Positions 11,541 through 19,415 of a stretch of 64,000 bases of DNA are shown piece by piece. Under the pieces are notes generated by a model. That model made no database searches. It saw nothing but the letters and a program-made list of their open reading frames with translations, and was not told the origin of the DNA. How positions within the stretch are numbered: the stretch's first letter is position 1; each line of letters begins with the position of its first letter. Location of the stretch: positions 530,131 to 594,130 of the forward strand of contig JAKLEN010000002.1 in the NCBI GenBank assembly GCA_022711665.1, given 5' to 3'. Both the position numbers and the translations under genes were made by a program. Source of the DNA: Acidobacteriota bacterium. GTDB lineage: Bacteria; Acidobacteriota; Aminicenantia; Aminicenantales; Saccharicenantaceae.

Positions 11541-13943
11541 ATGGGAGCATTCGCAGCGCCGTGGCGGCGGAAGCGATCCGCGCCCGCGCCCCGCGTCAAG
11601 AGCGGGGACGCCTTCGCCGCCCGGGCCGGCGAGCTGGGCTTGACTTCCCGCGAGGCCGAGATCGCCCGCCTGATCGTCGAAGGCCGTGACGGCCAGCGGA
11701 TCTCCGAGGCTCTCTTCATCTCCGGGCACACGGTCAAGAACCATATCCATCACATCTACCGGAAGCTCGGCATTCGCAACCGCGTCCAGCTCGTCCGCTG
11801 CTTCCAGTCCGCGCTCGAGGAGCCGGGCCGCGAGCCGGAGGCCCGCCCCGTCCTGTTCTGGCGGACCGTCCTGCCGGCCCTGGCCCTGATCCTCGTCCTG
11901 GCCGGAGCCCTGGCCGCCTGGAAGTCCTGGGAGCGCCGGCCCCGTTCCGCCGCCCTTGTGCCGATCCCGGCGCTGGCCGTGCTCGACTTCGAGAACCTCT
12001 CGGCCGACCGCGAGCTCGACAAATGGGTGACGGGGCTGCCGCTCCTCCTGGCCACGGACTTCAGCCAGTCCAGGAGGCTCCGGACCATCAGCGATGACAC
12101 CGTCTACAGCGCCCTCAAGAAGTTCGATCTGGCCGGACGGCGGCGCTATTCCCGCGAGGAGCTGCGCCGCCTGGCCAAGGAAACGAAGGCCGACTACCTC
12201 ATCAGCGGCACCGTGCTGGCCGCCGGAGGCCGGATCGTCGTCACGACCGTCCTCCAGGACGCCCGGACGGGGACGGCCATCCGGACCGAGATGCTGGACT
12301 GCCAGGACGAGAAGGACCTGATGCAGAAGGCCGACGGCCTGGCCCGGGCCATCCGTTCGGGCTTGGCCCGGAACGCCGCCCAGCCGGTCGACGACATCGA
12401 CCTCGACATCGAGGTCCTAACGACCACCTCGGCCCTGGCCTACAAGTATTACGCCGAGGGCTGGCGCTATCACCGGACCGGCGATTACGATCAGAGCCTG
12501 CTCATGCTCGGGAAGGCCGTGGAGATCGATCCGGAATTCGCCATGGCTTTCCGGATGATGTCCGTGAACGCCAGGAACCTCCGCTACATCGACCGTGAGG
12601 CCGAGTACATGCGCCGGGCCTTCGAGCTCGCGGACCGCCTGCCGGAGGACTGCCGGGAGCGCCATCTCATCCGGGCCGACTACTACGCCGGCCTCGAGGC
12701 CACCTGGGATCTGGCGGCGGCCGAGTTCAAGAAGGTCCTCGAGAACCATCCTTACGACCTCGTCGCCAACAACGGCCTCGCCATCCAGTGCTACATGAAC
12801 GACGACTACGCCTCGGCCGCGGAGTACGCCGACATCCCGATCCGGCAGGGCACGGCCGACCCCTTCCCCTACCACACCAAGGCCGTCTCGCTCCGGGCCC
12901 TGGGCCGGAATAAAGAGGCCGTGCGGACCCTGAACGCCTACCTCGCGGATTTTCCCGCCAACCGGCTGATCTACCAGACGCTCGTCGCCACCCTCCTCGA
13001 CACGGGGGACCTGACCGGCGCGGCCGCGGCGCTCGAAAGGGCCGTGGCCATCTTCCCCGATCCTTCCTGGTCGAATTGGAAGGGCGCGCTGCTTTTCGCG
13101 ATCCAGGGGCCGGCCGCGGCGCGCGAGGAGTTCCGCCGGCTCTTCCTCATGGACGAGCCGGCCTGGCACCTCCGGGGCCGTCTGCGCCTGATCCTGCTGG
13201 CCCTGGCGGAGGGCCGCTTCGCCGAGGCCGAGAAAGAATGCCGGGAGGGGGTCGGGCTGGCGGAATCCATAAGCGAATTCATGTGGTCGAAGGACATCAG
13301 GTCGCTGCTCGGCATGACCCTCCTCGATCAGGGGAGGACCGAAACGGCCCTGGCCGAGCTCCGGGCGGCCGTAGCCGGCGTCGATAACGACGCCTCCCGA
13401 ACGAGAACACGCCTGATCATGTTCGGCCAGGCCTGCGCCCGGCTCGGCGACGCGGCCGGCCTCGAAGAGGTGACGCGGCGGTTCCGGGAAACGGTCGTGC
13501 CCGGCGCCCCCCGCCGCGTTGTCCGGGACTTCGACACCTTCACCGGCATCGTGGAGTATGAGCGCGGCCGCTACCGCGAAGCGGCGGCCGCCCTGGAAAA
13601 GGCGGCGGCGGCGCTGCCGCCCGCCTTCCCGCCGGCGGCCTACGAGCCCCTCGTTTTCTACTACCTCGGGATGGCGCGGGAAAAGGCCGGCGATCCCGCC
13701 GGGGCCGCGGCCGCCTACGACGCGATCCTGGGCGAGCCGGCTTTTCGCTTCCAGTTCGCCGACATTCTGCCCCTGGCCGTCCTGGGGAAGGCCCGGACTG
13801 AAGAAGCGCTCGGCCGCCCGGCGAACGCCCTGGCCGGCTACCGGCGCTTCCTCGATCTCTGGAAGAACGCCGACCCCGGACGGCCGGAGGTCGAAGAAGC
13901 CAGGCGTCACGTCCTGGCCCTGGCCGGTCCGGCGGGTCATTAA
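11541..13943 (+). CDS. Membrane-anchored LuxR-type regulator with FlgO-like and TPR domains
   Basis: An 800-residue protein with an unusual order: a LuxR/GerE helix-turn-helix at the cytoplasmic N-terminus (about 33-92; LTSREAEIARLIVEG, HTVKNHIHHIYRKLG), a single transmembrane helix (about 105-130), a FlgO/TolB-N-like domain (about 145-290; FENLSADRELDKWVTGLP, ADYLISGTV) and then TPR repeats to the C-terminus. The topology is like CadC/ToxR: a periplasmic sensor bound directly to a DNA-binding domain. TPR-containing relatives often carry a winged helix or adenylate cyclase instead. No kinase or receiver is nearby. Convergent with the TonB receptor gene. Confidence 0.82.
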   Translation: MGAFAAPWRRKRSAPAPRVKSGDAFAARAGELGLTSREAEIARLIVEGRDGQRISEALFISGHTVKNHIHHIYRKLGIRNRVQLVRCFQSALEEPGREPEARPVLFWRTVLPALALILVLAGALAAWKSWERRPRSAALVPIPALAVLDFENLSADRELDKWVTGLPLLLATDFSQSRRLRTISDDTVYSALKKFDLAGRRRYSREELRRLAKETKADYLISGTVLAAGGRIVVTTVLQDARTGTAIRTEMLDCQDEKDLMQKADGLARAIRSGLARNAAQPVDDIDLDIEVLTTTSALAYKYYAEGWRYHRTGDYDQSLLMLGKAVEIDPEFAMAFRMMSVNARNLRYIDREAEYMRRAFELADRLPEDCRERHLIRADYYAGLEATWDLAAAEFKKVLENHPYDLVANNGLAIQCYMNDDYASAAEYADIPIRQGTADPFPYHTKAVSLRALGRNKEAVRTLNAYLADFPANRLIYQTLVATLLDTGDLTGAAAALERAVAIFPDPSWSNWKGALLFAIQGPAAAREEFRRLFLMDEPAWHLRGRLRLILLALAEGRFAEAEKECREGVGLAESISEFMWSKDIRSLLGMTLLDQGRTETALAELRAAVAGVDNDASRTRTRLIMFGQACARLGDAAGLEEVTRRFRETVVPGAPRRVVRDFDTFTGIVEYERGRYREAAAALEKAAAALPPAFPPAAYEPLVFYYLGMAREKAGDPAGAAAAYDAILGEPAFRFQFADILPLAVLGKARTEEALGRPANALAGYRRFLDLWKNADPGRPEVEEARRHVLALAGPAGH

Positions 13944-14109
13944 GAGCGGACATCCCGCCGCCGGCGGTCGGAACGGGAACCCCGAACGATCATCCATCGG
14001 CAAGCGCGGACCTCGTCCGGCGCCCGGCCGGCAGGAAGCGTTTTCCCGGAGGAGCTGATGGCGGGACGGCCGGCGCCGTCACGCGGCGGGGAAGAAAAGG
14101 GAAAGAGGG

Positions 14110-14140
14110 GGGCCCGCCCCTCCGGGACAGGGGCGGGCCC
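14110..14140 (-). terminator. Intrinsic terminator of the TonB receptor gene
   Basis: A perfect 12-bp GC-rich stem (14110-14121 with 14129-14140) and a 7-base loop. On the minus strand it is followed by a pyrimidine/T-rich tract (CTCTTTCCCTTTTCTT). It lies between convergent genes. Confidence 0.65.
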
Positions 14141-14172
14141 GACGGGCTCCGCGTCGTTCCCCTCGCAGGAGG

Positions 14173-17100
14173 CTAGAACGAGAAACGCATGCCTAACCGC
14201 CCGGAAATTGGAGCCAGGAAGCCGTACTTCATGCCGAAACGGGGATCGACGACCTCGTCCGGGGACGGTTCCCAGTCGGTCGAAATGAGGGCCGCGTCGC
14301 CCGGGGAGATATTGTAACGGTACTTCGTCGTATAGATCCGCGTCGCCGTCCGGGCGTTGAACACGTTGTCGACGTTGAGGTTGAAGCTGAGGGCCCGGTG
14401 GCCGCCGAGGCTGATGCGATACTCGATATAGGCGTTGGCCAGGAAGATGAACGGGGTGCGGCCCATGTTGCCCCTGTTGTAGGGGAAGTAGCCGACCGAA
14501 TCGACGTTCCACTCCTCGGTGACGGGCGTGCCGCTGTAGGCGTTGGCGACCAGGCCGACGGTCAGGCCGAAGGGCAGGGCATAGCTGCCGTAGGCCTTGA
14601 TCGAATGGGGCCGGTCCGTCGGCAGGGGCCCGTCGATCGGATTGAGCTCCTTGTCGTACGACAGGTGCCACATGTCGAAATAGCGCTCGCCGTTCGGCGA
14701 GTTGCGGCCATCCTCGTCGGAGGAGGCCAAGCCGCTGTAGTTGCCTCTCAGCGAGCTCAGGGTGTAGGAGATCCCGCCCTGCCAATTGTCGCTGAAGCGC
14801 TTCTCCAGCGACAGGTTCATGGCGTAGTAATCGCGCTTGGCCTTGGGGCAATCGGGCGTTCCGGGCAGGAACAGGCCGTTCTGGCGGCGCTCCTCGAAGA
14901 TCTGTTTGATATAGGGGCTGCCGGGATTGGTGTAGTAAAACTCCTCGATGGGCACGCCGATGTCTTCAATGGCCCAGAGCACCTTCTTGTTGACCAGCCG
15001 CAGGGACAGGGACATGTTCTCGGCCAGCTTCTTCTCGAAGCCGAGGGAGATCTCGCGCTGGGTGAACGGCTTCATGTCGGGATCGATGACGTTGAAGAGA
15101 GGCGGGCGGAAGTCGATGACGGTCAGGAGGGTGCCGGGGAAGTAGCCGTCGACGCCGATCTTGGTGAAATCCCAGTCGTCGAGGGTGTAATAGGCGCTCT
15201 TCCACTTCAGGCCGCCCAGGCCGTTGGCGCCCATGTTGAGCTTCATGACGTCCTGGAAGATGCCGAAGCTGCCGAAGACCTTGAAGCTCGAGTCGCCGAA
15301 GACGTCATAGGAGAAGCCGAAGCGGGGCGCGAGCTTGTCGGCGAAGGAGAAACTGATCGGCTTCTTGATGCCGGCGAAGGCCGGATCTGTCGTATAGCTG
15401 GGCAGGTACTCCGCCTCGGCGCGAAGGCCCAGGTTGAGGGTCAGCCGGCCGGCGATCGTCCAGCTGTCCTGGAGATACAGGGACCAGCTGTTCATGTTGA
15501 CCTTGTAGCCCTCGCCGTAGGGGCCGGCATCGGCGAAGCCGCGGACGGCGTAGTAGCCGTAGTCGCCGCGGCCGTAGTTGACGTTGTAGGCGATCAGGTC
15601 CTGGTCCCAGCCCAGGAAGATGATGGGCTGCTGGGCCCCGTCGTTGACGTTCTGGGTGCGGCGCATGAACTGGAGGCCCGCCTTGAACGCATGCTCGCCG
15701 CCGGCGTTGAGATAGTAGGTGAAGTCGGCGTTGGCGCTCAGCCGGCTGTCCATCCGCTGCGCCAGACCCATGACGTTGGCCCGGGGGAAGTTCTGCCATC
15801 CGGCGGGGTGCACGAGCTCGGCCGGGATCTCGGGGAACATGCTGTTCGTTACGAAGGCATAGCTGCTGGGCTGTTCCAGCCGGAAGCCGTAATACGGCGT
15901 CGTCGGCAGCGCCGCGAGCCGGTGGTTCTGGTTATTGTAGAAATAGCCGCCGCGGACGCTGAGCAGGGCGTTGTTGCTGAGGGTCAGGTCCGCGTAGGCG
16001 GTCATGGAATAGTTCGGGTAAGAGTAGCCGAGGTTCTGGTAATCGGCCGTGGCGTTGGAGGTGGCGGCATAGGTCTGGTCGGACGGAAAGGTCGTGGGGT
16101 CGCTGCCGCCCTTGTACTTGAAGAGGTTCATGACGACGCTGGCCCCGGCCCGGAGGTTCTTCAGCGGCTGGGCCGACAGCTTGAACGAAGCGTTCCAGGT
16201 CGTCTCCGTCCGTTCGTAGGCGTTGAGCGCCGAGACGCCCTGGATGGCCATGTCCATGGTCCGATCGCGGCGGAAGAGGCTCGGCGTCAGGGCCCCGAAG
16301 AACCAGAGCCGGTCCTTGAGGATATAGCCGCCCAGGAGGAACCCGCCCTCGAAGGAGTGCTCCTTGTCCTGGCCGACGTATTCGCTGTAAGGGTAGTAGC
16401 GGGCCTGGGTGTTGTCGCTCAGGTCAAGGGACAGCCTGTCCCGCCGCGTGCCCTCGAGACCCGTGCCGGTATAGTAGCCGACAAGCTCGCCGCGGTAGGC
16501 GTTGCCGCCCGAGCGGGTGATGACGTTGACGACGCCGCCGACCGAGCCGCCGTACTCGGCGTTATAGCCGGAGGCCTTGAACTGGACCTCGTCGGCGAAA
16601 TCGAAGACCACTTTCTGCTTGCGCGTCCCGCCGAGCAGGTCCGAGGTGTCCGTGCCGTCGACGAAAAAAACGTTCTCGGCTCCGGAGGCGCCATCGACCG
16701 ATATGCCGGAGAGAAGGTCGTCCTCGCTCTGGACGCCGGGCAGGATGGTCACCAGGGAATCGAAGGTCCGGCCCTTGGGCAGGGCGTTGAAGGTCTCGGC
16801 GGTGAGGACCTGGCCCCGGGCGCTGTTCTTGACGTCGATGAGCGGGGCCTGGCCGACGACCACGACCTCCTCCTCGACGGAGCTGGGCTTCATGGCCGCA
16901 TCGACGACCAGGGCCTGTTCGACGCCGAGCACGATGTCGCTGCGGACGATGTCGGCGAAGCCCTGGAGCTTGAAGGTGATCCTGTAGGCGCCGGGCGGAA
17001 GGGCCAGGAGGCGGTAGACGCCGTTCGCGTCCGTAACCGTAGCCGCCTTCCCGACCAGCCGCGGGCTCTTAGCTTCGACGGCCACGCCGGGGAGAGGCGC

Positions 17101-17220
17101 CCCCTGGTCGTCGATAACCGTGCCTATGATCCTGCCGGCCGTGGGAACCTGAGCAGAGAGGACCCCGGCCAGGAGAAGCACGACGACGGCGAACACGCCG
17201 ATCGATCTGAGCATCTTCAT
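14173..17220 (-). CDS. TonB-dependent receptor, Oar-like with N-terminal carboxypeptidase-regulatory domain
   Basis: A 1015-residue outer-membrane receptor. ATG at 17220 has AGGAGA five bases upstream and a Sec signal ending near VLSA-Q; the open frame extends farther upstream but without features. Residues about 30-110 are a CarboxypepD_reg/CNA-B-like fold (GRIIGTVIDDQGAPLPGV). The plug follows (EEEVVVVGQAPLIDVKNSARG, YGGSVGGVVNVITRSGGN), then a beta-barrel ending RLGMRFSF. Such receptors import large or scarce ligands using TonB energy; the ligand is not predictable. A second, different receptor of this kind is at 49297-51996. Confidence 0.93.
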   Translation of the reverse strand: MKMLRSIGVFAVVVLLLAGVLSAQVPTAGRIIGTVIDDQGAPLPGVAVEAKSPRLVGKAATVTDANGVYRLLALPPGAYRITFKLQGFADIVRSDIVLGVEQALVVDAAMKPSSVEEEVVVVGQAPLIDVKNSARGQVLTAETFNALPKGRTFDSLVTILPGVQSEDDLLSGISVDGASGAENVFFVDGTDTSDLLGGTRKQKVVFDFADEVQFKASGYNAEYGGSVGGVVNVITRSGGNAYRGELVGYYTGTGLEGTRRDRLSLDLSDNTQARYYPYSEYVGQDKEHSFEGGFLLGGYILKDRLWFFGALTPSLFRRDRTMDMAIQGVSALNAYERTETTWNASFKLSAQPLKNLRAGASVVMNLFKYKGGSDPTTFPSDQTYAATSNATADYQNLGYSYPNYSMTAYADLTLSNNALLSVRGGYFYNNQNHRLAALPTTPYYGFRLEQPSSYAFVTNSMFPEIPAELVHPAGWQNFPRANVMGLAQRMDSRLSANADFTYYLNAGGEHAFKAGLQFMRRTQNVNDGAQQPIIFLGWDQDLIAYNVNYGRGDYGYYAVRGFADAGPYGEGYKVNMNSWSLYLQDSWTIAGRLTLNLGLRAEAEYLPSYTTDPAFAGIKKPISFSFADKLAPRFGFSYDVFGDSSFKVFGSFGIFQDVMKLNMGANGLGGLKWKSAYYTLDDWDFTKIGVDGYFPGTLLTVIDFRPPLFNVIDPDMKPFTQREISLGFEKKLAENMSLSLRLVNKKVLWAIEDIGVPIEEFYYTNPGSPYIKQIFEERRQNGLFLPGTPDCPKAKRDYYAMNLSLEKRFSDNWQGGISYTLSSLRGNYSGLASSDEDGRNSPNGERYFDMWHLSYDKELNPIDGPLPTDRPHSIKAYGSYALPFGLTVGLVANAYSGTPVTEEWNVDSVGYFPYNRGNMGRTPFIFLANAYIEYRISLGGHRALSFNLNVDNVFNARTATRIYTTKYRYNISPGDAALISTDWEPSPDEVVDPRFGMKYGFLAPISGRLGMRFSF

Positions 17221-17503
17221 GGTTTCTCCTTGTCCCGGACCGAAGCCCCCGAGGGGCCGGCCGGGCCGTTCTCTCGTTCGGCGAGCCGGGCGGTGCGCCC
17301 GGAGCGCCGAGATGTCTTTGCCTGGAGCGAGCCTCCGCGCGTCGCGGCGGGCGCGGGCCACCGGCCTCGCGAGGAACACGGCGAGATCACTCCTCCTGGG
17401 ATGCGGATCTGGGTGCGGTTCTTCGGTTCCGGAGCACCTCCTTTTCGGGTGATGATCGCGTCCATGGTCGTACCCGTCTTCCCGGTCACCCCTCCACCAT
17501 AAG

Positions 17504-17542
17504 CCGCCAGTTGGCGGTGTAAATGGGAAAAGGGGCCCATTT
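17504..17542. promoter_or_regulatory. Paired inverted repeats, possible operator
   Basis: CCGCCA-N2-TGGCGG and AAATGGG-N8-CCCATTT are adjacent. On the minus strand the first falls between a TTTACA and a TTATGG hexamer 15 bases apart, so it could be an operator within the receptor promoter; that promoter assignment is weak. Confidence 0.35.
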
Positions 17543-17613
17543 CCCCATATGAGCGGATAGGCCCAGGCGGCCTTTCGCCCCTGGCGGACCCCCCACGCCC
17601 CCGCCGGGCCGGC

Positions 17614-17642
17614 TTGACACGCCGCGGGCGGCCGCCTATCCT
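17614..17642 (+). promoter_or_regulatory. Promoter of the Cys-rich lipoprotein gene
   Basis: TTGACA (17614-17619), exactly 17 bases, then TATCCT (17637-17642), 23 bases before the ATG at 17666. An AGGAGC lies between the -10 box and the start. Confidence 0.6.
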
Positions 17643-17665
17643 CTGATCTAGGAGCCGGGCCGATC

Positions 17666-18187
17666 ATGAGAGGATTCCGGGGCGTTTTCATCCCGCTGGC
17701 GCTGGGCGCGGCGGCCTTCATCGTCCTGGCCGGGAGTTGCAGCTCCCCGTCCGGTCCCGGCCCCCTGGGCCGGATGGTCGCCCGGTCGGACTGCAAGAGC
17801 GGCGGCGCGGCGGCCGCCGGCCGGGCCGTCGCCGCGGAGGCGGGCCGGGAATGCCTCGAGTACGAGTACGACGGCCGGAGCGTCCTGCGGCTCAAGCATG
17901 TCAACGCTGCCTTCAATTGCTGCCCGGGCGAGGTCTCGGCGGCGATCGAGATATCCGACGGGGCCGTCCGGATCGAGGAGAAGGAGTCCTCCTCGCTCTG
18001 CGACTGCAACTGCCTTTATGACCTCAGCTACGAGATCACCGGCCTCGCGCCCGGAGCCGTCCGGATCTCCGTCGTCGGGCCATACCAGCCGGAGGCGGGT
18101 CCGCCGCTCGAGTTTGTCGTCGATCTCGGCCAAGCCGTCTCGGGGACCTACTGTGTCGAACGGACCGTCTACCCCTGGGGCTTTTAA
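17666..18187 (+). CDS. Cysteine-rich lipoprotein-like protein of unknown function
   Basis: A 173-residue exported protein with a hydrophobic leader ending LAGSC, a near-lipobox, so probably a lipoprotein. The mature part has a beta-rich core with a conspicuous cysteine pattern: FNCCPG near residue 92 and SSLCDCNCLYDLSYEI near residue 115. The five clustered cysteines could bind metal or form disulfides. I recognise this pattern only as belonging to uncharacterised small lipoproteins and assign no function. It has its own promoter and a weak terminator after it. Confidence 0.75.
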   Translation: MRGFRGVFIPLALGAAAFIVLAGSCSSPSGPGPLGRMVARSDCKSGGAAAAGRAVAAEAGRECLEYEYDGRSVLRLKHVNAAFNCCPGEVSAAIEISDGAVRIEEKESSSLCDCNCLYDLSYEITGLAPGAVRISVVGPYQPEAGPPLEFVVDLGQAVSGTYCVERTVYPWGF

Positions 18188-18261
18188 CCGGACGGCCGGC
18201 GGCGAACGGGAAAACGGCATCCGCTTCCGCCCGGACTAATTAACAGGAGGTTGTCGTCCCG

Positions 18262-18285
18262 ACAGGCGGGCGAAGCCCTGTTTTT
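18262..18285 (+). terminator. Weak intrinsic terminator after the Cys-rich lipoprotein gene
   Basis: ACAGG (18262-18266) pairs with CCTGT (18277-18281) around a loop that can also form GGGC/GCCC. A run of five T follows. Confidence 0.4.
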
Positions 18286-18442
18286 CGGCGGTCTGGCTCC
18301 TCGTCCCGCTCGGCCTCGTCGGCGGCGGCCCGGGAAATCCGAACAGGAAGTCAGCCCGGACCCGATGCGCCAAAACACGCCAGGGGGATTTGGGGGGCGC
18401 GAGCGGCTTGACACCCTGCCGCCCCCGACCCATTGTGTGGCT

Positions 18443-18593
18443 AATGGGGCCATGGCTCTTCGGATCGAGGGAGCCCTGTTTTAGTAAAAAGCGCGAGGAG
18501 CCAGGGCCCGCTTCCAAGGGGGGAAGGAGGAAGGGACGCGCTGTCCTGAGGTCCTGACGGCGGATCTCACGCGTCTCTTCCTCCGCTTTTTTT
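18443..18593 (+). ncRNA. Candidate small RNA (or terminated leader), unclassified
   Basis: A possible promoter (TTGACA 18408-18413, 17 bases, CATTGT 18431-18436, the latter weak) would start a transcript near 18443 ending at the strong terminator at 18593, about 150 nt. Inside are potential hairpins (GGCTC 18454-18458 with GAGCC 18471-18475; CTTCC with GGAAG at about 18511-18526). No open reading frame or known riboswitch consensus was recognised. It does not match the conserved cores of RNase P RNA, tmRNA or SRP RNA that I know. The evidence is structural only. Confidence 0.35.
18526..18593 (+). terminator. Strong intrinsic terminator in a gene-free region
   Basis: A 15-bp stem (18526-18540 with 18570-18584, one G-U pair), a 29-base loop, then GC and seven T (18587-18593). 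No protein-coding gene ends nearby; the closest upstream stop is at 18187. Confidence 0.7.
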
Positions 18594-18807
18594 CCTCTTC
18601 TCCCAGTTCCGGGGTGCTTTTTAGCGGCGGCGCTGGGCCGGCGGGGGAAGCGACGGTCTCGGCGCAGCCATGCAAGAACCCCGCGGCAAAGACACAACAA
18701 AATGGGGATGTCCGGAGTATTAATTGGTGTAAAGAAAATTGGCCGGTTGACTCGCCGCTCCGGCGGCGTAGGGGGGCCCGATAAGGCGAGAAGGGAGAGA
18801 GGCTTCT

Positions 18808-18823
18808 TGGCATATTTTATGCA
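18808..18823 (+). promoter_or_regulatory. Sigma54-type promoter upstream of the Fis-like gene
   Basis: TGGCATATTTTATGCA matches the -24/-12 consensus TGGCAC-N5-TTGCA: GG at 18809-18810 and GC at 18821-18822 are separated by exactly ten bases. Transcription would start near 18835, leaving a leader of about 180 bases before the Fis-like gene at 19013. Confidence 0.5.
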
Positions 18824-18923
18824 GGGCTCTTATTTAGGGATCGCGGGAATCCCGATGCGTCAGCGATAGGTTTTCTTGTCCCGGGCGCCTGGGCGCCGGG
18901 CGAAAGACGTTTGGGGGTGCGAA

Positions 18924-18953
18924 ATAATGCGCAGACGTGTCCCGATAATGCGC
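18924..18953. repeat. ATAATGCGC direct repeats, 21 bp apart
   Basis: Identical nonamers at 18924-18932 and 18945-18953, on the same face of the helix, between the sigma54-like promoter and the Fis-like start. They could be a binding site for the regulator itself. Confidence 0.35.
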
Positions 18954-19012
18954 CATCCCATTGACTGGCGGGGGCAGTCGTCCGATTTTATAGACAAGGA
19001 AAGAGGATCGCC

Positions 19013-19375
19013 ATGCGGTCCGAATCCTCGGATGATCGAGAGGGGGGCGAGAATCCGATGAAAAACCTTCAGAAGGCCGCGTCGACGGCCCTGCGCGCCG
19101 GGGGGAGATCCTTGAAGGACGCCGCGTTAAACCGGCAGTTCGACCAGGCAGCTTACCATTTCTTCGTCAGGTACAACGGGGAGAACCCGGTTCTGAGCCT
19201 TCACGATTTCATGGCTCGCTTCGAAAGGGCCGTCCTCTTCGAAACGCTTGTCCGGGCGAACGGCAGCCAGGCGGAAACGGCCTCGATCCTGCGGGTCAGG
19301 AAGCAGACCTTGAGCTGGAAGGTCCGGAAACAGCGCATTCTGATCACCAAGAAGATCATCAAAGAGCCCATTTAA
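19013..19375 (+). CDS. Fis-type helix-turn-helix protein
   Basis: A 120-residue protein whose second half is a Fis/HTH_8-type DNA-binding domain (about 62-110; FERAVLFETLVRANGSQAET, then ASILRVRKQTLSWKVRK). This is the domain usually found at the C-terminus of NtrC-type sigma54 activators, but here it stands alone with a short basic N-terminus. The ATG at 19013 has AGAGGA six bases upstream; an ATG at 19058 is an alternative. It probably binds DNA as a dimer. The sigma54-like promoter and 21-bp repeats in front suggest a regulated, perhaps self-regulating, gene. Target genes are unknown. Confidence 0.7.
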   Translation: MRSESSDDREGGENPMKNLQKAASTALRAGGRSLKDAALNRQFDQAAYHFFVRYNGENPVLSLHDFMARFERAVLFETLVRANGSQAETASILRVRKQTLSWKVRKQRILITKKIIKEPI

Positions 19376-19415
19376 GGGCATAGCCATCTTTCGGGGGCTT
19401 AGCCGCGAATGGGGG

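Larger units (their letters stand above)
17221..17665. other. 445-bp divergent intergenic region
   Basis: Between the TonB receptor start and the Cys-rich lipoprotein start. It holds an AGGAGA site for the receptor, two inverted repeats (CCGCCA 17504-17509 with TGGCGG 17512-17517; AAATGGG 17521-17527 with CCCATTT 17536-17542) and a plus-strand promoter at 17614-17642. On the minus strand an 82-codon frame (17465-17217) overlaps the receptor ATG by ATGA; its composition does not support a real protein. Confidence 0.5.
18188..19012. other. 825-bp gene-free region with regulatory and RNA-like structure
   Basis: No credible protein is encoded: frames on both strands lack start signals and codon character. 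The block contains a weak hairpin terminator (18262-18285), a TTGACA box (18408-18413), a strong intrinsic terminator (18526-18593), a sigma54-like promoter (18808-18823), two ATAATGCGC repeats 21 bp apart and several small hairpins near 18880-18980. Its base composition is more mixed than the flanking genes. Confidence 0.6.

Noticed and set aside
17217..17465. An 82-codon leader frame whose stop overlaps the TonB receptor ATG
   Set aside because: The ATGA overlap is suggestive, but the product is a basic, Pro/Arg/Ser-rich string without signal or ribosome site, and the receptor has its own AGGAGA.
14398..17502. A 1034-codon plus-strand frame opposite the TonB receptor
   Set aside because: It is a shadow of the receptor gene; the residue pattern is repetitive and domain-free.
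18241..18593. Known riboswitch or housekeeping RNA (RNase P, tmRNA, SRP, c-di-GMP, glycine, ZTP)
   Set aside because: No conserved core sequence of these classes was found on the plus strand; isolated matches such as CCTGGGC are not enough.
18236..18700. A 154-codon minus-strand frame in the gene-free block
   Set aside because: It crosses the strong terminator, has no ribosome site and encodes Arg/Pro-rich noise.
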